From positions 186,001 to 250,000 of the forward strand of contig CP006772.1 in assembly GCA_000473305.1 (NCBI GenBank): a stretch of 64,000 nucleotides of DNA. Direction: 5' to 3'. Source of the stretch: Bacteroidales bacterium CF (GTDB lineage: Bacteria > Bacteroidota > Bacteroidia > Bacteroidales > UBA932). The notes beneath the pieces were generated by a model that saw only the letters and a program-made list of their open reading frames with translations, had not been told where the DNA came from and searched no databases. The first letter of the stretch is position 1; each line of letters begins with the position of its first letter. Shown here piece after piece: positions 51,918 through 59,968 of this stretch. Both the position numbers and the translations under genes were made by a program.

Positions 51918-53802
51918 GTATTGAAAAACAGAATCGGGTTCCGGAGGTGTATTCTGAGTCAATCCAGATTTTTCCGCCGAATCTTTTGACTATCTGAGAG
52001 CAAATAGCAAGACCAAGACCTGTTCCCTGAGTGAACTCATTGAGTTTACCGAACCGCTGAAAAACAGTTTCTTGTTTTTCTTTTGGTATTCCGCATCCTG
52101 TATCAGTTACCGAAAAAACAACCTCTCTGTGTTGATTGTCAACCACATATTTTAATGTAATTGACCCCTTCTCTGTGAATTTATTTGCATTTGCGGTCAG
52201 ATTGAGCAAAACCTGTGTCAATCTATGGTGGTCGGTAAAAAGGTAATAACTCTTACATTCAGGATCTACAACGTATTCTATCTCCGGTTTACGCTGATGC
52301 TTGATGGTGTTTAGCACTTGGTTGCAGATTGAGAGTATGTCTGCGTTCTGATAGATAAATTTAATCTGATCAGTCTCAAGTCTGGAAATATCAAGAATGT
52401 CACTTATTAACGTAAGAAGAATATCGGAATTTTTAGAGATGAAATTGTTGTAACGAAGCTTCTCTTCCGGATCCGGGTCTTCTGTGCAAAGTAGATTTGA
52501 AAACCCAACAATTGCATTGAGAGGCGTTCTTATTTCATGACTCATATTTGCAAGGAAAGCACTTTTCAGCTTATCCGACTCCTCTGCCCGTTCTTTAGCT
52601 TCAATCAGCTCAGCCTCATGTTCTACAAGTTTAAACCTTAGCTTCTTGTTCCTGGAGTGTAGGACAAGGAGTGTTACAGCAAGCAATAACATGCCGAAAG
52701 ATATTACAGACAGGACTATTACGAAGGTTCTGTATTGTCTTACTCTCGGATCTTCATTTTGTACAATGATGCTTCCCTTTGGCAACATACTCTCCTTGAT
52801 GCCGAGCTTCTCAAGCATAGCCTTGTCAAACTTATATTCACACCGTCCGGTTATAAACCTCACGGAATCCTTATATCCTTTGTAGAAATCTGATATTTGT
52901 CCTGAAACAATATCTGCATGAGTCCCGTAAACCGGAACATATCCGCCAACTGCCACAGTGCCGAATCCGGTGCTTGATATGGTAAAAAACGGAACGTTGG
53001 GATTTGCTGCTCCAAGTTTCATCAGGGAGGTGTTTGTAAGACCAATACCATCCTTCTTTGCTCTCCAAGTACCCAAAAGAACGGCACTATTAGGAGGAAG
53101 GTTTTTCATAATATCATCCGCCTCATTTATAGTGAGACTTCTTCCGTCAAGCAGGGTCAGCCTGATTCCCGGATAGCCTTTAAGCTCCTTTCGTATCAAT
53201 GCCTGAAGTGAAACGCCCCCGTAAGTATTGTCTGATACAAATACGATATTGTCAGTCTGGGGATATAATTTCTTGATAAGTCGGATATTCTCGATTACAT
53301 TGTATTTGTTGAGGTATCCTCCGCCCCTTCCTAATATAGCAGCTTTTGCCGTAGTGTTAATTGATTCCGGGAACCAATCATGACCGACGGAATCTTCTGG
53401 AAGCTCAATGCCGTTTACTGATGCGAAAGCCGAGAAGAATGGTACATTTTCCGGAATGGAGTCTTGTTGGAGAAATGCAGCCCAGGCTTCTTGTCCAAGC
53501 AGTATGATGGCTTTCAGTTGTGAATTCCGGAATTTATTAAGGACATTGGTCATCTGATGTTCCCAGAGGAAAGACTCTTCGCTGAAACTTTTACACCCGA
53601 GATCTTCAATGATAATTTCAGCTTTAGGATCCATCCCTATCACACTGTTTTCAATATCCGTAATAAAGTCGGACATCCTCTGAGTATCAGGATTATATGA
53701 AGATATCACCAGGTAAATCCCTGTTTTCTTCACCTTGGACTCTTCAGCTCTTGCTAGTATAGGTAATATTGCTAAAACAATCAGCAGGATTTTCCTAATC
53801 AT
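51898..53802 (-). CDS. Sensor histidine kinase with a periplasmic substrate-binding-like domain
   Basis: This 634-residue kinase has a signal peptide (MIRKILLIVLAILPILARA) and a ~310-residue periplasmic region that resembles ABC-type substrate-binding folds (IVLSSYNPDTQRM-like opening, repeated beta-alpha units). One transmembrane helix (about 358-382, IVLSVISFGMLLLAVTLLVL) and a coiled coil follow. The HisKA domain has the phosphoacceptor in FLANMSHEIRTPLNAIVGF, and the HATPase domain ends with GTGLGLAICSQIVKRFGG. No response regulator gene is adjacent. It overlaps the flippase-like gene by four bases and is the last member of the pan operon. Confidence 0.92.
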   Translation of the reverse strand: MIRKILLIVLAILPILARAEESKVKKTGIYLVISSYNPDTQRMSDFITDIENSVIGMDPKAEIIIEDLGCKSFSEESFLWEHQMTNVLNKFRNSQLKAIILLGQEAWAAFLQQDSIPENVPFFSAFASVNGIELPEDSVGHDWFPESINTTAKAAILGRGGGYLNKYNVIENIRLIKKLYPQTDNIVFVSDNTYGGVSLQALIRKELKGYPGIRLTLLDGRSLTINEADDIMKNLPPNSAVLLGTWRAKKDGIGLTNTSLMKLGAANPNVPFFTISSTGFGTVAVGGYVPVYGTHADIVSGQISDFYKGYKDSVRFITGRCEYKFDKAMLEKLGIKESMLPKGSIIVQNEDPRVRQYRTFVIVLSVISFGMLLLAVTLLVLHSRNKKLRFKLVEHEAELIEAKERAEESDKLKSAFLANMSHEIRTPLNAIVGFSNLLCTEDPDPEEKLRYNNFISKNSDILLTLISDILDISRLETDQIKFIYQNADILSICNQVLNTIKHQRKPEIEYVVDPECKSYYLFTDHHRLTQVLLNLTANANKFTEKGSITLKYVVDNQHREVVFSVTDTGCGIPKEKQETVFQRFGKLNEFTQGTGLGLAICSQIVKRFGGKIWIDSEYTSGTRFCFSIPIVSVK

Positions 53803-54791
53803 TGCAGAACCTCCCTTTTCTTTGAAAATGACAGGCTGAGCAAAGATGTAAATCCGCAGATTAACATTGTCAGTGCCTGGGATTCATGAGATATAGTGGC
53901 GAATATGATACCTGTAGTGTGAGAAATTCCATATACCGATGTGAGAGCAAGCGTTGTGACAAAATGGTATGCCCCGATTCCGCCCTGTACCGGGACTAGC
54001 CAGCCAAGACTTCCTACAACCATCAGAAAAAGGGCATCTTTCATTCCTAAAGAGCTTACCTGATCAAATGCGTATATAGTAGTCAGACTCATAAGCCAGT
54101 AACAGACCCAAAGTATAACTGTCAGCCAGATGAAAAGCCATTTTTGTTTCATCCTGAAACCGGAGGTGAGACCCTCCGCCAGCCCTTTTATGATTTTATT
54201 CAATTTCCTGAATATTGGATGCCTCTCTCTATATTTAAGAACGATGTAGATGAATAAAACAAAGGCCAACATAACCGCTCCGACAACAATAAAAAGGTTG
54301 GCAGAGAGACGGCCCTGAAGTGAGCTTAATATCTCCTCGTTAATAAAAGTCCCGAATCTTTCCCAGGATATCAGAATAACAGAGACAAGCACCACAATCA
54401 GAGAGAGAAGGTCAATACTTCTTTCAAGGACAACGGTTCCTGCAACAGATTCAATGGGAATCTTGCACCTTCCTGCTATAACACCGCATCTGGCAAGTTC
54501 CCCCGCACGCGGAACGGCAAAATTTGTCAGGTATCCTATGTTGATACCGTCCCAGGAATCTTTAAGCCTGATAGGCTGCCCCAGCGGCAGCATGATCAGA
54601 CGCCCCCTGACGGCTCTGATTAGAAAGGCGACAACACTTATTGCCATTGAGGCAAGAATCCACCAATAGTTTGCACTCTTTAACCCATTAAGGAACTCGG
54701 GCCATTTGACTCCCCTGAAGGAGAACCAAAGCAAGAGACCTGCAAGTGCCAGCAACAGCACATATTTCAGGGCAGAGTATAAACTTTTCAT
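53799..54791 (-). CDS. Lysylphosphatidylglycerol synthase TM-region (flippase-like) family protein
   Basis: This 330-residue membrane protein has about eight helices. The LPG_synthase_TM/UPF0104 features are the WILASMAISVVAFLIRAVRGR early segment, YLTNFAVPRAGELAR (the conserved N-x-x-x-P-x-R-x-G-E motif) and VPVQGGIGAYHFV late. Families with this fold flip or synthesise aminoacylated or glycosyl lipids; no catalytic domain for lysyl transfer is attached here. Its ATG follows the panD stop directly, and its end overlaps the kinase gene. Confidence 0.9.
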   Translation of the reverse strand: MKSLYSALKYVLLLALAGLLLWFSFRGVKWPEFLNGLKSANYWWILASMAISVVAFLIRAVRGRLIMLPLGQPIRLKDSWDGINIGYLTNFAVPRAGELARCGVIAGRCKIPIESVAGTVVLERSIDLLSLIVVLVSVILISWERFGTFINEEILSSLQGRLSANLFIVVGAVMLAFVLFIYIVLKYRERHPIFRKLNKIIKGLAEGLTSGFRMKQKWLFIWLTVILWVCYWLMSLTTIYAFDQVSSLGMKDALFLMVVGSLGWLVPVQGGIGAYHFVTTLALTSVYGISHTTGIIFATISHESQALTMLICGFTSLLSLSFSKKREVLQ

Positions 54792-55145
54792 CTATGTCAG
54801 AAGCTTGTTCGTATCGGAATCGGGAAATATAACTTTAGGCTTGAATGTAAGTGCCTCCTCCGGAGACATATGTGCATATGCCATGATAATTACCAGGTCA
54901 TTTACAGAAAACTTATGGGCAGCGGCTCCGTTGATCCCAATCTTGCCACTTCCTCTCTCCCCTTTAATCACGTATGTCTCAATCCTCTCCCCATTGGTTA
55001 TATTCACAACAGCAACCTTTTCATTGGCATAGAGGCCGGCCGCATCCGCAAGGTCGGCATCTATGGTTATGCTTCCGATGTAGTTGAGGTTTGCCTCGGT
55101 TACACGTGCCCTGTGAATCTTTGATTTCATTATCTCGAGTTGCAT
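54792..55145 (-). CDS. panD: Aspartate 1-decarboxylase
   Basis: PanD makes beta-alanine from aspartate for pantothenate. The 117-residue proenzyme self-cleaves before Ser25 in NYIGSITID to form the pyruvoyl cofactor; the position is exactly canonical. [12 protein letters not shown] and [10 protein letters not shown] are further family marks. It follows panC by one base, so the two enzymes that supply and use beta-alanine are coupled. Confidence 0.97.
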   Translation of the reverse strand: MQLEIMKSKIHRARVTEANLNYIGSITIDADLADAAGLYANEKVAVVNITNGERIETYVIKGERGSGKIGINGAAAHKFSVNDLVIIMAYAHMSPEEALTFKPKVIFPDSDTNKLLT

Positions 55146-55146
55146 C

Positions 55147-55992
55147 TTACTTCAATTTAATATTGTCTATGAGTCTTATCTCCCCTGCGAACACAGCTAC
55201 CCACATCTGTACCTCTACGGCTTCTTCCCAACGGGTAACAGGTTGCAAAGTTAACGAATTTACAATTTCCACATACTCTGTATTCAGCTGTGGGGTATTA
55301 TTTATCTCTTTTATTGTAATGTCAATCAGTTCAACCGGTGTCAACTCCCTTTGTCCTGCAAGCCTTGCAGCGTCTGACAGGGCTTTATATATGGCAGGGG
55401 CTGCCTTTCTCTGCTCAGGGTTAAGGAGTCTGTTCCTGGAACTCATGGCCAGGCCGTCCTCCTCTCTGAATATCGGGCATGGAACTATCTCCGGCGGGTA
55501 TCCCAGTTTTTGTGTGAAATATTTGATAATGGCCAGTTGCTGAAAATCCTTTTCACCGAAGAAAGCATAAGTGGGTTTTGTCAAATCAAACAGGCGGGTA
55601 ACGATCTTTGCCACACCGTTGAAATGCCCGGGCCTTCGGGGTCCCTCACCTACAGAATCCAATCCGCCCAGATCAAATTCCCTGGTGTCAGGTTCAGGAT
55701 ATATATCTTCTACAGAAGGGATGAAAGCTATAGTAGCGTTGGCCTCCTCAAGCATCTTGCAATCAGCCTCAACGGTCCTAGGGTATCTTTTAAGATCATC
55801 CGGATTGTTGAATTGCACAGGATTGACAAAGATGGTTACAATTACAGTGTCGGTATATTGAAAAGCGGTTTTTACCAGTGAGATGTGCCCTTGGTGAAGT
55901 GCACCCATTGTTGGAACAAGTCCGATTTTGCAATCATTTGATAATGAGCTTATTGCTTGCTCTAAATCGGACAGGGAGCTGCATATGATCAT
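55147..55992 (-). CDS. panC: Pantothenate synthetase
   Basis: PanC joins pantoate and beta-alanine using ATP. The 281-residue protein has the nucleotide-binding [17 protein letters not shown] with the HxGH-type motif, [29 protein letters not shown] and the KMSKS-like [10 protein letters not shown] segment. It leads the panC-panD-flippase-kinase run on the minus strand. Its start and the start of the divergent PfkB-type kinase are 48 bases apart. Confidence 0.97.
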   Translation of the reverse strand: MIICSSLSDLEQAISSLSNDCKIGLVPTMGALHQGHISLVKTAFQYTDTVIVTIFVNPVQFNNPDDLKRYPRTVEADCKMLEEANATIAFIPSVEDIYPEPDTREFDLGGLDSVGEGPRRPGHFNGVAKIVTRLFDLTKPTYAFFGEKDFQQLAIIKYFTQKLGYPPEIVPCPIFREEDGLAMSSRNRLLNPEQRKAAPAIYKALSDAARLAGQRELTPVELIDITIKEINNTPQLNTEYVEIVNSLTLQPVTRWEEAVEVQMWVAVFAGEIRLIDNIKLK

Positions 55993-56005
55993 TTGCTGTT
56001 ATTTT

Positions 56006-56036
56006 TTTGCAAACCTACAAAAAAAATAGAACTTTG
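56006..56036 (+). promoter_or_regulatory. Promoter directly before the PfkB-family kinase start
   Basis: TTTG (56006-56009) and GAACTTTG (56029-56036; first T of TAnnTTTG changed) are spaced by 19 bases. The box ends four bases before ATG 56041, suggesting a leaderless transcript. Confidence 0.45.
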
Positions 56037-56040
56037 CTCC

Positions 56041-57036
56041 ATGAAATCGATATTAGGAATAGGCAACGCCTTAACAGACATTCTGGCACTTCTGGACACA
56101 GATAAACTATTGGAAACTTACCATTTGCCAAAAGGGAGCATGCAACACGTAGATAGGGAGATAGGAGAGAAGATCTGGCAAAACCTCAGGGCAATGGGGG
56201 TTCAGCTTGTTGCCGGAGGATCGGCGGCAAACACTATCGCAGGAACCGCTATCTTAGGAATGCCCTCAGCATTTATAGGCAAGATCGGTGATGACGAGAT
56301 AGGGTCACTTTTCAAATCTGATCAGGCAAGAAACGGTATCAAGTCGACTCTTCTTAAAGGCAAGGCAGCCTCGGGAAGGGCCATGGTATTTATCACACCG
56401 CCCAATTCAGAGAGGACTTTTGCTGTATATCTGGGAGCAGCCATCGAGTTAGTGCCCGAAGATCTTACAATAGAGATGTTTATGGGGCATGATTATTTTC
56501 ATATTGAAGGATACCTCGTTCAGAATCAGGATCTTGTCCGCAGGGCTGTAGAGTTGGCGAAAGAGGCGGGCATGACTATATCTCTTGATATGGCCAGTTA
56601 TAATGTGGTTGAGAGCAACGATGCGTTTCTGCATGACATAATCGAGGAGTATGTAGATATTGTCTTTGCAAACGAGACAGAGGCGGAGGCCTTTGCGAAA
56701 AAACCACCACGTGAGGCTCTTGAGGATATAGCATCCATGTGTGACATTGCTGTTGTCAAAATCGGTAAAGACGGCTCAATGGTCATGAGCGGGGATGAGT
56801 ACCACTATATAGAGGCATGGCCTGCTGCAACACTCGATGTTACCGGAGCCGGAGACCTTTATGCCGCAGGATTTCTCTTTGCCCATTCACACGGGCTTTC
56901 ATTGAAAGATTGCGGGGATGTCGGGTCAATTGTTGCTGCCAAGGTAGTTGAGGTGATTGGTCCAAAGATTGACGTTCCGCGTTGGAAACTGGCAAAACAG
57001 GAGATCAGGGAACTCACCGGTCTGCTTAAACAGTAA
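56041..57036 (+). CDS. PfkB-family sugar/adenosine kinase
   Basis: The 331-residue ribokinase-like enzyme has the N-terminal ILGIGNALTDILAL, the GG motif in VAGGSAANTIAGTA and the catalytic base in LDVTGAGDLYAAGFL. The closest named types are adenosine kinase and ribokinase/fructokinase; the exact substrate is not decidable. The open frame begins 16 codons earlier at 55993, but this overlaps the promoter, and MKSILGIGN matches family N-termini. It is convergent with the deoxynucleoside kinase with 14 bases between. Confidence 0.92.
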   Translation: MKSILGIGNALTDILALLDTDKLLETYHLPKGSMQHVDREIGEKIWQNLRAMGVQLVAGGSAANTIAGTAILGMPSAFIGKIGDDEIGSLFKSDQARNGIKSTLLKGKAASGRAMVFITPPNSERTFAVYLGAAIELVPEDLTIEMFMGHDYFHIEGYLVQNQDLVRRAVELAKEAGMTISLDMASYNVVESNDAFLHDIIEEYVDIVFANETEAEAFAKKPPREALEDIASMCDIAVVKIGKDGSMVMSGDEYHYIEAWPAATLDVTGAGDLYAAGFLFAHSHGLSLKDCGDVGSIVAAKVVEVIGPKIDVPRWKLAKQEIRELTGLLKQ

Positions 57037-57050
57037 AATAAAATTATTGG

Positions 57051-57668
57051 CTATTTGAAGAGGCCGTGTAGCTGAGCCTCAATACGGTCGATGACTATGC
57101 TGAGATCTTCGGGGCGGTCCTCGAATTTATTCTCGTCAACATCAACTATCAGGACCTTCCCGTCTTTGTAACCCTCTATCCACTTCTCGTAACGATCGTT
57201 AAGGCCGGAGAGATAGTCAATCCTGATACTGCTTTCGTATTCACGGCCCCTCTTGTGGATCTGTGAAACAAGGTTAGGGATGGAAGACCTTAAATAGATC
57301 AGCAAGTCCGGAGCTTTGACAAGTGAAAGCATCAGATCGAACAGGGAGTTGTAATTTTCGAAATCCCTTGAGCTCATCAAGCCCATAGAGTGAAGGTTTG
57401 ATGCAAAAATACGTGCATCTTCATATATGGTCCTGTCCTGAACAACGTTGTTCAGACTCTTTTGAATCTCAACTATCCCCTTGAACCGCTCTTTGAGGAA
57501 GTATACCTGAAGGTTGAAAGACCATCTCTGCATATCGTTATAGAAATCGGCCAGATATGGATTTTCATCTACATCCTCATACTTTGCATCCCAATTGTAA
57601 TGCTTTGACAATAATCTTGTTAGCGTGGTTTTACCACTACCGATATTTCCGGCTATAGCTATATGCAT
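57051..57668 (-). CDS. Deoxynucleoside kinase
   Basis: This salvage kinase of 205 residues has the P-loop IAGNIGSGKTTL, the substrate-binding DRTIYEDARIFA (ERx-type catalytic region) and the LID-like RGREYESSIRIDYL segment. It belongs to the deoxyadenosine/deoxyguanosine kinase group. MHIAIAGNIG at 57668 is the start; the longer frame to 57758 runs through both promoters of the divergent gap. A TAATTTTG -7 box is on the minus strand at 57718-57711. Confidence 0.93.
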   Translation of the reverse strand: MHIAIAGNIGSGKTTLTRLLSKHYNWDAKYEDVDENPYLADFYNDMQRWSFNLQVYFLKERFKGIVEIQKSLNNVVQDRTIYEDARIFASNLHSMGLMSSRDFENYNSLFDLMLSLVKAPDLLIYLRSSIPNLVSQIHKRGREYESSIRIDYLSGLNDRYEKWIEGYKDGKVLIVDVDENKFEDRPEDLSIVIDRIEAQLHGLFK

Positions 57669-57710
57669 TTTTTTATAATTTTGATGAAGGGTTCTAGTCT
57701 TGATTCGAGA

Positions 57711-57741
57711 CAAAATTACAAAAAAACTTTTAGTATTTTTG
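57711..57741. promoter_or_regulatory. Divergent -7 boxes for the deoxynucleoside kinase and pcm
   Basis: On the minus strand TAATTTTG at 57718-57711 serves the kinase. On the plus strand TATTTTTG at 57734-57741 ends four bases before the pcm ATG at 57746. Both are perfect TAnnTTTG matches only 15 bases apart, so their RNA polymerase footprints must overlap. Confidence 0.55.
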
Positions 57742-57745
57742 CACC

Positions 57746-58393
57746 ATGTTAGATACACTGCAGCACAAGGGTAGAAGAAAGAAACTTCTGGAAAATCTTT
57801 CGAAAAGGTATGATTTTGACGGCAATGTTTTAGAGGCGATGGGCAAAGTGCCGAGGCATATGTTTATAGAACCTGGACTTGATCATCTTGCCTATCTGGA
57901 CAAACCATTGCCAATCGGAGCCAGACAGACAATATCACAACCATACACAGTGGCGATACAGAGCCATCTTCTAAATCTTTCACGGTTTGACAAGGTTCTG
58001 GAGATTGGCACGGGGTGCGGTTACCAGACAGCGGTTCTGGCCGAGATGGGACTTCGGGTTTACAGCATAGAACGTCAGCGCTCACTTTTCCTGCTTGCTC
58101 AAAAAAACCTGGAATCTCTGGGTTATACCTCACCATTGCTCTTTTTCGGGGACGGATTTGCAGGCCTACCGAAATTCGCACCCTTTAAGGGAATCCTACT
58201 TACATGCGGAGCACCGGATGTTCCCTCTGCGCTTCTGAAGCAGTTGGCAATAGGAGGAAGAATGGTTATTCCTGTCGGAGACGGAGTACAAAGGATGTTG
58301 GTTATAGAGAGAGTGGGCGAAGAAGATTTTAAAACGACTGAACACGGGGAGTTCAAATTTGTTCCTATGTTGACAGGAGTCGAAAATAAATGA
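57746..58393 (+). CDS. pcm: Protein-L-isoaspartate O-methyltransferase
   Basis: PCMT repairs isoaspartate residues in aged proteins. The 215-residue protein has the conserved substrate segment ISQPYTVAIQSHLL, SAM motif I in VLEIGTGCGYQTAVLAEMG and GGRMVIPVGDG near the end. A perfect -7 box ends four bases before the ATG, so the mRNA may be leaderless. The MBL hydrolase gene follows after ten bases. Confidence 0.94.
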   Translation: MLDTLQHKGRRKKLLENLSKRYDFDGNVLEAMGKVPRHMFIEPGLDHLAYLDKPLPIGARQTISQPYTVAIQSHLLNLSRFDKVLEIGTGCGYQTAVLAEMGLRVYSIERQRSLFLLAQKNLESLGYTSPLLFFGDGFAGLPKFAPFKGILLTCGAPDVPSALLKQLAIGGRMVIPVGDGVQRMLVIERVGEEDFKTTEHGEFKFVPMLTGVENK

Positions 58394-58403
58394 AAAAACA
58401 GTT

Positions 58404-59054
58404 ATGATAAAGACAAAGACATTTTATTTCAATGATCTTAGAGAGTGTACCTACGTTGTCTGGGATGAGAGCGGGGAGAGTGTTATAATCGATCCCGGCT
58501 GCCAGAGCGACAGTGAGCGTGAGAGACTTAAAAAATTCATCGAGACAAACAATCTGAAGCCGGTTAAGCTGCTCAACACACACGGCCATTTTGACCATGT
58601 GATGGGTAATGCTTTTGTTGTAAAGACATGGGGGGTTAAGACATATATAAATCCACAGGATAAACCGCAGCTTGAGAGAGCATTCTCATACGGTGAGATG
58701 TTCGGATACAGCATTGAACAACCTCCGGCAGAGACCATTGATGTCAATGACGGAGACAAGATAGAGTTCGGAAATTCCTACCTTAAAGTGATTACAACGC
58801 CGGGTCATACCAGGGGAGGCGTCTGCTACTATACTGAAGAACCGGACAATAAAATAGTATTTGCCGGAGACACTCTATTTGCAGGCAGTATCGGGAGAAC
58901 AGACCTTCCCGGCGGAGATTATGATGATTTGATGAACTCTCTCCTTAAAAAGATTGTGGAGCTTGGTGATGACTACAAGGTTCTTTCTGGTCACGGCCCT
59001 GAAACCACCATCAGCCATGAGCTTTCCACAAATCCATTCCTTCGTTACGAATAA
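58404..59054 (+). CDS. Metallo-beta-lactamase fold hydrolase (glyoxalase II-like)
   Basis: The 216-residue protein has the metal motif THGHFDHVMGN (HxHxDH), a second ligand in TPGHTRGGVCYY, VFAGDTLFAGSIGRTDLPGGD and the last His in LSGHGPETTISHE. This pattern is that of GloB-like thioester hydrolases and persulfide dioxygenase relatives. The exact substrate is not clear. Ten bases separate it from pcm, and the transglycosylase gene follows after 17. Confidence 0.92.
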   Translation: MIKTKTFYFNDLRECTYVVWDESGESVIIDPGCQSDSERERLKKFIETNNLKPVKLLNTHGHFDHVMGNAFVVKTWGVKTYINPQDKPQLERAFSYGEMFGYSIEQPPAETIDVNDGDKIEFGNSYLKVITTPGHTRGGVCYYTEEPDNKIVFAGDTLFAGSIGRTDLPGGDYDDLMNSLLKKIVELGDDYKVLSGHGPETTISHELSTNPFLRYE

Positions 59055-59071
59055 GCTAAAATATATGTACC

Positions 59072-59968
59072 ATGAGCTTTCTTTATTTTAAATTATTGTT
59101 TCTTATACCGGCACTATCATTTTGTACCGGAGGAGGAGTCAACTCCGGCCAGACAATCCAGAATGGTGAACAGGTTGCAGTCATACCCGAATTACCATCC
59201 AAGATATCTTTTGCAGGAGAGGAGGTACCTCTCAAATATTTCGATGTCAGGGAGTCCTTGCAGCGTGAGATGACTGTGATCACATACTGGCACTCATCAA
59301 TGATCCTCATATTCCAGAATGACAACCGTTATAGGAGAGAGATAATGAAAATACTTAAGGATGAGGGAGTACCTGAGGACTTTTACTATCTGGGTATTGC
59401 AGAAAGCGGTCTGCAGCCTGTCTCATCTTATGCGGGAGCCTGTGGTTACTGGCAGTTTCTTGCTGCAACGGCAAAAGAGTACGGACTTGTTGTAGATGAT
59501 GAGGCAGACGAAAGATACAACATTGAGAAGTCGACGAGGGCTGCTGCTGCCTATTTCAAGAAGGCCTATGCCGAACTGGGATCTTGGACCCTTGCCGCAG
59601 CCTCCTACAACATCGGTCTTGCGAATGTCAAGTACAGGAAAAAGATACAGTTTCAGAATAATTACTATGACATGCAGTTCCCTGAGGAGACAGGAAGATA
59701 TGTATTCAGGGCACTTGCTTTCAAGACAATAATGAACGATCCTGAGAAGTATGGGTTTAAGCTCGATAAGGATCAACTATACCCGGAACTTGAATATAAA
59801 GAGGTTACCGTGAACACCCCGATTGAAAATTGGTCTGCTTTTGCGGCAAAACACAGGACAAACTTCAAGCTTCTCAAGATGTACAATCAATGGATAAAGG
59901 CAAATAACCTTACAAACAAAAACAGGAACACATTTATCGTGAGAGTTCCAAAAGAGGGAACAAGATGA
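59072..59968 (+). CDS. Membrane-bound lytic murein transglycosylase (SLT/MltD-like)
   Basis: The 298-residue protein has an N-terminal export signal with C18 in [10 protein letters not shown] as a possible lipid anchor. The SLT domain (about 85-215) has the catalytic Glu in [29 protein letters not shown] and [12 protein letters not shown]. The tail (about 240-298) has [20 protein letters not shown], a LysM-like end. It cuts peptidoglycan glycan strands. Its stop overlaps the uvrA start in ATGA. Confidence 0.93.
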   Translation: MSFLYFKLLFLIPALSFCTGGGVNSGQTIQNGEQVAVIPELPSKISFAGEEVPLKYFDVRESLQREMTVITYWHSSMILIFQNDNRYRREIMKILKDEGVPEDFYYLGIAESGLQPVSSYAGACGYWQFLAATAKEYGLVVDDEADERYNIEKSTRAAAAYFKKAYAELGSWTLAAASYNIGLANVKYRKKIQFQNNYYDMQFPEETGRYVFRALAFKTIMNDPEKYGFKLDKDQLYPELEYKEVTVNTPIENWSAFAAKHRTNFKLLKMYNQWIKANNLTNKNRNTFIVRVPKEGTR

